DNA of 64,000 nt. Source: Trichoplusia ni. Its lineage: Eukaryota > Arthropoda > Insecta > Lepidoptera > Noctuidae. Location of the stretch: contig NC_039483.1 of NCBI RefSeq assembly GCF_003590095.1, positions 4,898,001 to 4,962,000 on the forward strand. Reading direction: 5' to 3'. Of this stretch, positions 55,511 through 64,000 are shown piece after piece. The notes beneath the pieces are model-generated. The model did not search any database, had not been told where the DNA came from, and saw only the letters and a program-made list of their open reading frames with translations. Position numbers and translations under genes: made by a program. Position 1 is the stretch's first letter. Every line of letters starts with the position of its first letter.

Positions 55511-57219
55511 CTCGTTATCTCCGACTTCGACTTTTTAAGCTTTTTTGCTTGAATAATGAATAGAAACTAAGCCTTATCGAATTGAAGAGTCATATCCATT
55601 TAAATGACATCTATCATCGTTTAGACGAAATGTCACTTGTCTATCACCGAGCAAACATAATACAAATATATGTACATAAACATAAACAAGTCAACCCCAA
55701 GTAAGTTTGAGTTAAGCTCCAAGTTTCAGTAAATTCAAATGTCGCTTAATTTCAATTTGGTATCAAACTGCAAACATTATCTCTCACAAAGTGAACTGAA
55801 ATTAAATTTCAATACTTCAAAGCTGTATTTTGTGAACACTTTTTAAATATCTTTTTTGAGTAAAAATGAGATATTGACTTTTCTGAGTTAAACTTCAGAA
55901 CTTGTTAATTTGTGAGACTATTTTTCAAAAGACATTATTAATCTTATACAGTATTAAGAACTATGACCGTTGTAACTATGCTAGATTTGTCACTTAACCA
56001 AGAATATAAGAAAAAAAAGAAGGACATATTTTTTAAAGGACTGAATTCAATACACGTCTAGCCATCGTGGTTTAAAATAAACTTCCATATAGAAAATTGA
56101 CATTATCAGTCCGTCGTCAGTCGTTTAAATAGTTAAGATGAAAATGGGTCACTCACAGGTTTTTGCCAATTATTAAAATACTAAATAAAAATGTAACATT
56201 TATTTTACGAACAAATAATTGTTGGCTAACCAATGGAATTTATTTAAACTAGAGTTGTAACGTAAATATAAATAATCGGTGATCAAATAACTTCGTAATT
56301 ACGACCATCAATCAAGCTGGCTCGCAAACATTTAGGTCATCATGCAAATATTTTGCGAAGTTGCAAAAAACTATGTTTTACTTAACAATTTATAAATAGA
56401 ATGGCCTCTTTTGACAATTTTGCTTGCTTTGATATCTATTTTCAACTGTCGATGCATTGAGGATTTTCAGAGGCTTATATTTTATGTACGAGTATTTTTT
56501 GACAGACTTTTTTTATGGTTTTTCTGTGTATCTACTTCTAGAATAACATCGACATATTGAAAAGTACAGGGATTGCAGAAAAGTTATATCGAAATTAGCG
56601 TCAATTATGATTGAATCGCTCAAATATATTGAACTGGCGTGTCAAAGTAAGGTCACTCGTCAACATTAAAAATCATTATAATTCGTTTCAAGTTACCTAT
56701 TCGTGTTTAGGTTCACGCGATGTAAAATTGTCTAGGACATTGAGACTTATTAGTCTATAAGACAATATAATATCAGCCTTTTTCTGCATAGGACAGGTTT
56801 AGGCATTGATTACCACGCTAGCTCAGTGAAGGTTGGTGATTTCACTTATTTATTTAATCATTAACAATTTACATTGTATTTGACATTTAATGAGATGAGA
56901 TACGATACAAAAACAAAACATGCAGAAGAATTAAAAACAAAATGAATACATTCATAGTTAGGTATAGATTAACAATAATAACAACAACACATCATCCAAA
57001 GAATTATTCCAGCTAAAAACATACATAAGATAATAAGTAAGGAATGTTATATTCCACACAATAACAGTTTCAACAATTATCACATTATTTTTTTCATAAC
57101 AAAATATCATTCCCTTATCTAAAGTTCACTTTTTAGATAGCCATCACAGTTTTGTTCGTTCTGTTTCAAAGTAGTTTAGAATAGTACATAGTATAACTTG
57201 GAAAAAGTCTCATTGGTAC
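55511..57219. other. 1.7 kb without recognised features
   Basis: AT-rich. An A-rich, low-complexity patch at 56,850-57,070 could be an old LINE 3' UTR, but no diagnostic text was found. Confidence 0.45.
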
Positions 57220-57305
57220 TTCACCTGGCATTGGGATCGAACCAGCATCTTGCTCATACAAATCCATGAATAAAACCGCAGGGCCACCACGACAAAAACC
57301 AGTTA
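57220..57305 (-). mobile_element. SINE-D, tRNA-like head fragment
   Basis: CACCTGGCATTGGGATCGAA carries a near-B-box complement, followed by CCAGCATCTTGCTCATACAA and AACCGCAGGGCCACCACGAC, which resembles the complement of a tRNA-derived SINE head distinct from A-C. Only one copy in the window. Confidence 0.45.
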
Positions 57306-57323
57306 AAAATTAAAATCTATACT

Positions 57324-57587
57324 TCTATACTATACTAATATATGAAGCTGAAGAGTTTGTTTGTTTGTTTGTTTGTTTGAACGCGCTAATCTCAGGAACT
57401 ACTGGTCCAAATTGAAAAATTATTTTTGTGTTGAAAAGACCATTCATCGAGGAAGGCTTTAAGCTATAAACCATCAAGCTGCGACTAATAGGAGCGAAGA
57501 TACAATGGAAAATGTGAAAAAATAGGGCAGGTATAAATCATAACTTATATCTTCTACCCACGGGGACGAAGTCGCGGGCAACAGCTA
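57324..57587 (+). mobile_element. Helitron-like element, family 1, full-length
   Basis: TCTATACTATACTAATATAT with a duplicated TATAC at the 5' end, five GTTT units, GAACGCGCTAATCTCAGGAA, TGCGACTAATAGGAGCGAAG, and the end GGACGAAGTCGCGGGCAACA plus GCTAG (CTAG 57,584-57,587)|T. No coding capacity. Confidence 0.8.
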
Positions 57588-58256
57588 GTTTATCCATAAA
57601 TCTGACAAATAAACACAATTCATTCTTTATTAAAATAAGTAACTTGAAAAAAACTTCACTAAAACAATTGACAAAAGATTAACGAATTAAAATTAAAAAC
57701 AACTGACTGGTGTTTGAAAGTCGATGTATTCAAGTTTATTGAACAAGTTAGAATTTATGAATAGTTATTTTGTGAATATAATTGTTAATTTTAAGCTTTA
57801 ATACAGAAATTATAATTGAACTCATAATTTTAGTCACTGATTTGGATTTAATTTCGAATTGTACTTAATTTGAAATTGTAAAGAGTTAACAACCAGAAAG
57901 ATTAAGAATTATAATAATTTTTAAAGTTTTTAATTAGATTCAAAAGTGACAGCAACTTGAAATTTATTTGTTCAACATGGCCGTCTTTTGATGAGAATCA
58001 GACTGTTTCATGTCATTTGAAATTGCTACACATGCTAGGTGCTAATACACTTTTTGACAATACCTTTTATGTTTTAAATGTCAGCGTACTTTTTCTTCGT
58101 ACTAATGACTTAATAATTTATTTTAATTATCTTTCTTGGTCAATGCTAGACGTACTGTTTAGTGTTAAAGCAAACTTCGCGATTTCAGATTTAATTCAGA
58201 ACTCAATTTTGCCGCTTTATGATGAAATAAATTAAGAATTAAATTTTCGAATATTA
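57588..58256. other. Nothing recognised
   Basis: The 92-codon + frame at 57,957-58,235 lacks recognisable domains; AT-rich. Confidence 0.45.
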
Positions 58257-58450
58257 TTGTTTGTTTGATTGTTTGTTTGAACGCGTTAATCTCAGGAACG
58301 ACTGGTTTAAATTGATGTTTTGTGTTGGATAGACCATTAATCGAGGAAGGTTATATATATGTATATCACCACGCTGCGACTAATAGGAGCGAAGAAAAGT
58401 CATAACTTATATCTTCTAACCACGCAGACGAAGTCGCGGGCAACAGTTAG
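58257..58450 (+). mobile_element. Helitron-like element, family 1, with mutated end
   Basis: GTTTGTTTGAACGCGTTAAT, TGCGACTAATAGGAGCGAAG and ACGAAGTCGCGGGCAACAG as in the other copies, but the terminal CTAG reads TTAG (58,447-58,450). An internal deletion removes the GATACAATGGAAAATGTG part. The 5' end is lost. Confidence 0.72.
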
Positions 58451-58789
58451 TTATTTCTATAACCCTCAACTACTCCTCTACTATAACATCTATTACTTAA
58501 ACAATATCAACTATTTCGAATGTCAAAGACACGATTGGATTCAAATTCAGAACACGCAAGTAATTGTTTTAGTCTCGATACAAGATCAATTTACAATTGG
58601 ATTGTTTTAATAGACGCCATTGAACTCTCGTTTGTATTAACCGAAGAGGTTTACAGACAGCAAAGACAATTGGATGATATTATTTATGGCAACACTATTA
58701 TTATATTGACTATCTGTAACTGCATTCATTGTAAATTTAAATGTTGTTAACCTAACTTTGAGATATCTTAATGAAAAATTTATTTGTTT
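58451..58789. other. Nothing recognised
   Basis: Overlapping short frames without support. Confidence 0.45.
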
Positions 58790-58850
58790 TTTTTCCCCTA
58801 GCCCACTGTGTCCCATTGCTGGGAAAAGGCCTTTCCAAATTCCTTTTAAG
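58790..58850 (-). pseudogene. RTE-like LINE ORF2 C-terminal remnant
   Basis: The minus strand gives KEFGKAFSQQWDTVG and then TAG, followed at once by an A-rich stretch (GGGGAAAAAAAAC). It shares its last residues and the stop position with the remnant at 54,908-55,024 and is even shorter, about 15 recognisable codons. The identical end and adjoining A-rich tail support a common LINE family whose ORF ends right at its 3' terminus. It cannot encode a working protein. Confidence 0.72.
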
Positions 58851-59744
58851 TTAAGGGTAGTCAAAAAGTCTGTCTTTTTACCATACCATGTCCTCAGAAA
58901 GTCTGATAGGTAGAAACAATCTTACTAAGGGAGATAGTCCGATCTTCCCGAAGTTTTACCTACTAAGGGGTAGGTACTGTATTACCTAGGTAACTGGCCT
59001 AATTCGGCCAAGCCTACATATCCCCAAGCATACCTACACTAACACTTCAGCTAAGCGTACATTCTCCCAAAGCCACGTATTTTCAGCACCGGTACTGGTT
59101 ATTGGGAAAACGGCATCAACCGCAGCATGCAACGAGATTACCGAAGCGCCGAAACCATCACGCGATCGGTACAATTAAAAGTAAGGGGAATTCTATCAAA
59201 ACTACTTCGGTCGTTCATGGGCTAATCTTACTAAACCATAAACGTGTATAAAGAGTAAAAGATGGGGGTATTAATTAAAATACGCAAGGAAGTGAATATT
59301 TAAGGAAAACAGTTAAATTTAAAAGCTTTCCATACAAATATTCATCTTTAATAACGGAACCCTATTTTTATGGCTCTGCTCTAGGTTTATACCTGGCTAT
59401 ATCTATTTAACCGTTATTTCTGAATGATTGTGCAACCCTCAGTGTCGCAAATCAGAGTCTCTTTTGACAGCTTTTTTTGTTTTCGGTGAACTGTCTAAAA
59501 CTATTTTACTTGATAATGTCATATGCTCTTATCGTTTATGATTGCTTGTACCGTGATAGGAAATTAGGGTTATAAGTCCTTATTGGGGCACAAACACCCA
59601 CTCATCAAAGAACTAATATTATTGAGAAATATCTTTTTTTTGGACACTAGTAATACTGAACCCCAAAATCACACTACGATAATACCTATGTAAACCCAAA
59701 ATAAGAAAATATGGCACATCACAAAACAGTAATAAATATTGCGC
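58851..59744. other. Nothing firmly recognised
   Basis: 58,890-59,000 (GTCTGATAGGTAGAAAC, CCTAGGTAACTGGCC) may be a worn 5S-SINE body. A GC-richer patch at 59,085-59,175 (CACCGGTACTGGTTATTGGG, GAAGCGCCGAAACCATCACG) has no open frame I can support. Confidence 0.4.
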
Positions 59745-59812
59745 GCTTGCTACGACGTAGCTCTATAAATGCTACGTCAGCTACGCTATAATGGCCAATA
59801 AACGATCTACTA
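59745..59812. repeat. Second CTACG/CGTAG palindrome cluster
   Basis: TGCTACGACGTAGC, then TGCTACGTCAGCTACGC and CTACTACGCGATG, rich in CTACG on both strands like 22,349-22,412. Confidence 0.45.
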
Positions 59813-61530
59813 CGCGATGTCGTCACAATATCTTTAGCATTATTTATGTGTTGATAATACTTTGTTCAGGTATATTTAAGAGAGATATAGTCATATATTT
59901 ATATACTAGAAGAGTTTTCAGTTCTATTTCAATAGAAATTGTTAATCCAATGAGAATGCTTTTAAGAGCACAAAAGTTCAAGACGGTAAAATGTCTTTAT
60001 AGAACCGCAACATTGCACGACAAAGGCTTAAATTAACTCTAGCATATTATAATATTGTATTCGAGTTGTAAGTTTAATCAAGACGACAGACAATTTTCAA
60101 TTTATGTAAATAAACAAGAGCGAAACATTTCCAAGTTACCGTTGACGGCGAACCATGGGATGTTATTGCTTTTGCAAAAATTTTCTTTTGTTTCTGATTT
60201 CTTTGTTTGTAAGTTCATATTGCGAAATAAACCAAGTAACAGGAAAAATGAATTGGAAGTTCGTCATTATACAGTGATGATTGAAATTTTGGAAAAACAC
60301 AGCAAGGTATTTTTTAATTCGACTACCATCTTAATTTAAAGAATCCTTGTGTCGAGGTTTCAAATTTTCCTTAAGAGGCGTACTTGAAATATGGACATTA
60401 GGAAATAGATTTTATTTCGTGGAAAGCCGCTAGTTAGTCAAAAGCGCTCAAACACTGTTTTTTTTTTAAGTTTGCAATTACATTTAAAACATATTTAATT
60501 ATTATAACATAATTCTCGTATCAAGCATTCCGCAAACATTCAATGAAAAGAGAGAACCTATTTGATATTACCAACTTTTTGCGTTTCATTAGAATTTCCC
60601 AACCCTATTTGATATTCATTACTCCATATTTTCCTAAAACATTCATACCGAGTTCAATGGAAAGCAGAGAAAAACAATTGACGAATGGTTGAGCGAGTCG
60701 AGTTTTTTAATCCCTTTGCCGGGGCCACTTTTGTGGGGTAACAATTGTGGGCAATATTACCTAACGAAGTCCGCTTTAAAGTTTTCACATTGGACTCTGA
60801 TTACCCCTTTTCTGTTGACTAATTTTCTGCTCTTTTTAACGTCGTATTCGAGTGAAAGTTATGTTTTAAAATGGTAGTTTAAAGTGCATTTTGTAAACTC
60901 TCACGATATTGTTTTTTAATTGCGAACAATACAGTTTTCAATCAAACAAAAAGGCAGACTATTAAAAATGAAGTGTACATGACAGTTTGTATAACAATAT
61001 CAACATTTAACTTTTAAAACAAACATTTAAAAAACGAAAATCGAATTAAAGTCAATAGTAAAAAACATTTCCAGTTATAATATTAAATGGCAAAAACAAT
61101 ATCAATCTATGCAAATAAATAACGTCAAAAAAAACATATAGGTCCAGAAAAAGAACTTAACGAACCATAAAAACGAAAGCAATAAAAAAAAGGAAATACG
61201 TCAATTTTCTCCGTTCAGTCAATAAAAGACCTTATTAACAATTGAAAGCTTCCTAAAAGCCGATAAAATACAATGAGCGGGCATTTAAAGGCGAACTTGA
61301 TATATACGACCGCTTTGAACACGTTCGAAAACCGCTTAATACTGACATTGCAAGGAAAAGTACTAAATTAGGAGGCGTAAGTACAATTGAAGTAGATAAG
61401 GTCTGAGTGTAATCCCTCGTAAGAGGATGATAGGGTACATGTATTGGGCTATTGGCATTTTATTGATGTATAGTCCAGCCTCGTTTAAATGAGGCAAGGT
61501 ATTGTGTGTGTGAATTGTCGTGTTATTTCT
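59813..61530. other. 1.7 kb without a supported gene
   Basis: Two successive + frames (59,791-60,036 and 60,055-60,339; 81 and 94 codons) have no domain, signal or splice pattern. A 62-codon frame at 60,689-60,877 is likewise unsupported. Confidence 0.45.
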
Positions 61531-61761
61531 GGCCAGTTGGTCTAGTGGTTAGTGACCTTGACTGCTATACCGAAGGGCGTGGGTTCGATTCCCATCCAGG
61601 AGAGATATTTGTGTGACGAGAACGATCATTTTTGCTGTTTTTTTTTGTTTAATTTATCTATGCTGTGTCTAGAAATGTTTAAGTATAATTTAGTTGTGTA
61701 GTACTCATTATACAAGCTTTGCTTAGTTTGACACTAGATGGCGTTGTGGGAAAAGTGGTAT
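61531..61761 (+). mobile_element. tRNA-derived SINE-C, full-length reference copy
   Basis: Begins GGCCAGTTGGTCTAGTGGTT with an intact A box, and GTGGGTTCGATTCCCATCC holds an intact B box about 40 bases on. The body includes TTTATCTATGCTGTGTCTAG and ATTATACAAGCTTTGCTTAG, then the conserved ACACTAGATGGCGTTGTGGG end. The head looks like an Asp/Glu-type tRNA but lacks a closing acceptor stem, so this is a SINE and not a tRNA gene. Both Pol III boxes being intact makes it the best candidate for a transcribed SINE in the window along with 25,771. Confidence 0.85.
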
Positions 61762-62495
61762 TTATTATTGCAGAACCGAGTAGCTCTGGTTTCAAAAGTT
61801 GTGTAGCATTCTCAGCAATGTATCGCACCGAATACAATATTTTTAGACTCATTTAAATTATCCTTTTACAAGACTTTTGTTTTTATTGAAACGTTTCTTT
61901 TTTCCTACAAACGTTTAAAAACCTATTTTGGAGGACTTGTGTGCAGAATAAACCACGAACATTTTACAAAACGCCCATTTAACAATGAAACGCGCAAGCC
62001 ACCATGACACCTTCCCCTGAGAACAGTTATTAGTCATCCCTATAGTGATAGCGTTACAATTGACAAAAGGTAATTTAATCGCAAATTCTTGGCCCGTAGT
62101 CGAAGGTATAATGTTGAAGGCTTTATCCACAAGGTAACATTATTACACACGTATATATTATATTTCGTCTTGAAACTACGGTAACGTTTGTCCATAAATA
62201 ACATAATAGCTACAAGGAGGTTCAATTTCGTGAAAGATAATTTTAACCAAGCGTGAATTTATAGCTCAATTTCAATGTTACATACATTTACAATTTACCT
62301 GATATGTCTAGACGTATTTTTTATAAATAAACTCAGACGTAGACTTAGAAAGAGTAAAATTTTAAATTTCTTTTTTGAAAAAATAGTTTTATTAATGTGC
62401 TCAAGTGAAAAGTAAACTCGTTTATATTGAGACTTACAGGTAGGATTTCACTATTTATACAACATACCTCTTTAACTAGAACCAAGTCATGAAAA
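61762..62495. other. Nothing recognised
   Basis: Overlapping minus frames (61,915-62,225) have no support. Confidence 0.45.
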
Positions 62496-62793
62496 TCCTA
62501 CTACTATTATAAAGGCGAAAGTTTGTAAGGATGGATGTATGGATGTTTGTTACTCTTTCACGTAAAAACTACTGAATGGATTTGAATGAAACTTTACCAC
62601 AATATAGCTTATACATCAGAATAATACATAGGCTACAATTTTTGAGGTTTCTAATGTGAGGTCGTAAAAAAACACATTTTTTGCGCTTACATTGCAAACG
62701 CTGACTGAATCCTACAAGATAGATAGAAGGCAAAGATAAAATAAAGAACCTATATCTTCTAACCACGCGGACGAAGTAGCGGGCAACAGCCAG
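62496..62793 (+). mobile_element. Helitron-like element, family 3, nearly full-length
   Basis: A|TCCTACTACTATTATAAAGG at the start; GCGAAAGTTTGTAAGGATGG, AGCTTATACATCAGAATAAT and GTTTCTAATGTGAGGTCGTA match 13,647-13,929. The end reads GCGGACGAAGTAGCGGGCAA, CAGCCAG, with CTAG changed to CCAG (62,790-62,793). Together the two copies define this family. Confidence 0.75.
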
Positions 62794-63204
62794 TTAAAAA
62801 TAAAACTCAATTCATAGTTATTTTATCACCTTTGTAATAGAAACAGCCACAAAACAAACATTTACAACATGAAAACTGCATCACGTGACCAATGTCCAAT
62901 GAAACAATGTTACGTAACAAAATGACGACCCAACATAACACACATACCAACACGTGTACCAGAGTACACGATACGTCACATATGTACACATGCGGGAATT
63001 ATTACACGTCTCCATTGTAAATCACATTAAATTCCACACAACCGCGTCACGGTGACTTGCGGTCGGCTTCAACCAGCAAGCCTTAAACTTGATTAAGTAA
63101 TGCTGAAATTGTCGTAAACTTGCTTCTGACGAAAGCTTTTAAAGTTGCTGTTATCTGAATTAGGTTTCATGGGGCAAAAGCTGAAAGTTGCGAGAAATCT
63201 GTAC
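62794..63204. other. Nothing recognised
   Basis: No supported features; short minus frames only. Confidence 0.45.
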
Positions 63205-63453
63205 TCTATACATATAAAGCTGAAGAGTTTGTTTGTTTGTTTGAACGCGCTAATCTCAGGAACTTCTGGTTCAAATTGAAAAAATATTTTTGAGTTGAAT
63301 AGACCATTCATCGAGGAAGGTTTAAGGCTATAAATCATTACGCTACGACTAATAGGAACGAAGATACAATGGAAAATATGGAAAAAGCAGGGCAGGTATA
63401 AATCATAACTTATATTTTCTAAACACGCGGACGAAGTCGCGGGCCACAGCTAG
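63205..63453 (+). mobile_element. Helitron-like element, family 1, full-length
   Basis: TCTATACATATAAAGCTGAA at the start, GAACGCGCTAATCTCAGGAA, ACGACTAATAGGAACGAAGA, then GGACGAAGTCGCGGGCCACA and GCTAG (CTAG 63,450-63,453)|T. The left flanking base is C rather than A. The minus frame 63,093-63,338 is a shadow. Confidence 0.8.
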
Positions 63454-64000
63454 TTATGTGATACAGATTGAAAGACTTGATCAGTATGTCTTTCAAATGT
63501 TTCAGAACAATGGAAGATGCGTTTCAAAGCGTGCCCCGACTGCTACATCAATTGTAATTCGTCTCAGTAAAAATCGTAAAGTTTTTTTATTGAGCTTCTT
63601 TTCTCGTTTGCTGGGCTACGGCTTTCCCATTTTCCAGATCTATCTTTTGAGATTGTGGGCAACAAATGTCTTTACTTACTAAACGCCAAAGGAGGAACAT
63701 CGTCGCCGAGGCAGTCCGCGGACAAGGTGTAATGACCTAGTGAATAATTTATAATTAAAAGAAAAATAAAAAAATGATAACATGAAAATTATTTCATTAA
63801 TACGCAACTCAACTATTAGTTGATCAATAGATTTGAAACGCATCATGAAAGTTGCATTTTTTATGAATTCTACGAGAAAACAGTTATTTAATAAAAATAC
63901 ACAACAAATGTGAATCACCTCGTGCCAAGGGCATTTAATTTTAATTAGAAGATTTAATATCAAATTAAACAGAAAATCTTTATAGAAACTGGAGATTTCA
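63454..64000. other. Nothing firmly recognised
   Basis: A 74-codon + frame (63,458-63,682) and 94-codon minus frame (63,679-63,963) are unsupported. A small GC-rich patch CATCGTCGCCGAGGCAGTCC at about 63,699 has no splice context. Confidence 0.4.

Noticed and set aside
57360..57385. GTTT repeats as a possible CRISPR-like or regulatory array
   Set aside because: Simple GTTT runs recur at the same place in all family 1 Helitron-like copies; no spacers and a eukaryotic context.
57957..58235. 92-codon + frame
   Set aside because: AT-rich codon content, no domain, no splice sites, and unremarkable start context.
59791..60339. Two adjacent + frames as a possible small two-ORF element
   Set aside because: No similarity to any transposon protein, no flanking repeats, and both have chance-like composition.
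61531..61602. Possible tRNA gene
   Set aside because: A and B boxes are good, but the 5' and 3' ends do not pair as an acceptor stem and the same head occurs on dispersed SINE-C copies.
63679..63963. 94-codon minus frame with a basic PRRRCSSFG end
   Set aside because: Only the last few codons are GC-rich; no domain or splice site supports it.

Overview
This window looks like AT-rich, gene-poor nuclear DNA from a moth or butterfly (Lepidoptera, perhaps a noctuid). The evidence is repeat content: tRNA-derived SINEs of lepidopteran type, a 5S-rRNA-derived SINE, many short Helitron-like elements ending in CTAG, 3' ends of CR1/Jockey-like and RTE-like LINEs, and a dispersed element beginning with a CGAGTCGGACTCGCG-type block. 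I recognise no complete protein-coding gene. Nearly all short open frames are chance frames in AT-rich DNA or read-through of repeats. No tRNA, rRNA, CRISPR array, phage, operon or intact transposase was found.

Layout. 0-9 kb: a 5S-SINE fragment, one Helitron-like element, a 5S-SINE at 2.8 kb, a SINE-C at 3.8 kb, a larger unnamed repeat at 5.0-5.3 kb, then about 3 kb with nothing recognisable. 9-22 kb: three SINE-A copies (two internally deleted), several SINE-B pieces, four or five Helitron-like elements, and three weak exon-like frames (10.4, 11.2-11.6 and 20.3 kb). 24.0-26.0 kb: a transposon cluster with two 5'-truncated LINEs head to tail and a full SINE-A. 26-33 kb: SINE-C, 5S-SINE, SINE-B and an inverted copy of repeat family P. 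33.65-33.93 kb: a GC- and CpG-rich, ATG-free segment ending in a splice-donor match, the best candidate for a promoter plus non-coding first exon of a + strand gene. If that is right, the sequence to its right is mostly a large first intron. 35-41 kb: Helitron-like elements, a 0.77-kb repeat with an internal duplication, and 5S-SINE fold-backs. 41-64 kb: mixed SINE, Helitron and LINE debris, with two RTE-type ORF2 C-terminal remnants (54.9 and 58.8 kb) and an intact-looking SINE-C at 61.5 kb.

The most notable observations are the 5S-rRNA-derived SINE family, four near-perfect fold-back palindromes (three of them in SINE or LINE tails), the candidate first exon, and the terminal structure of the Helitron-like elements. 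I did not find a convincing new multi-gene biological system. Repeat-family names (SINE-A to D, P, D, G) are local labels for this report, and boundaries of degenerate copies are approximate.
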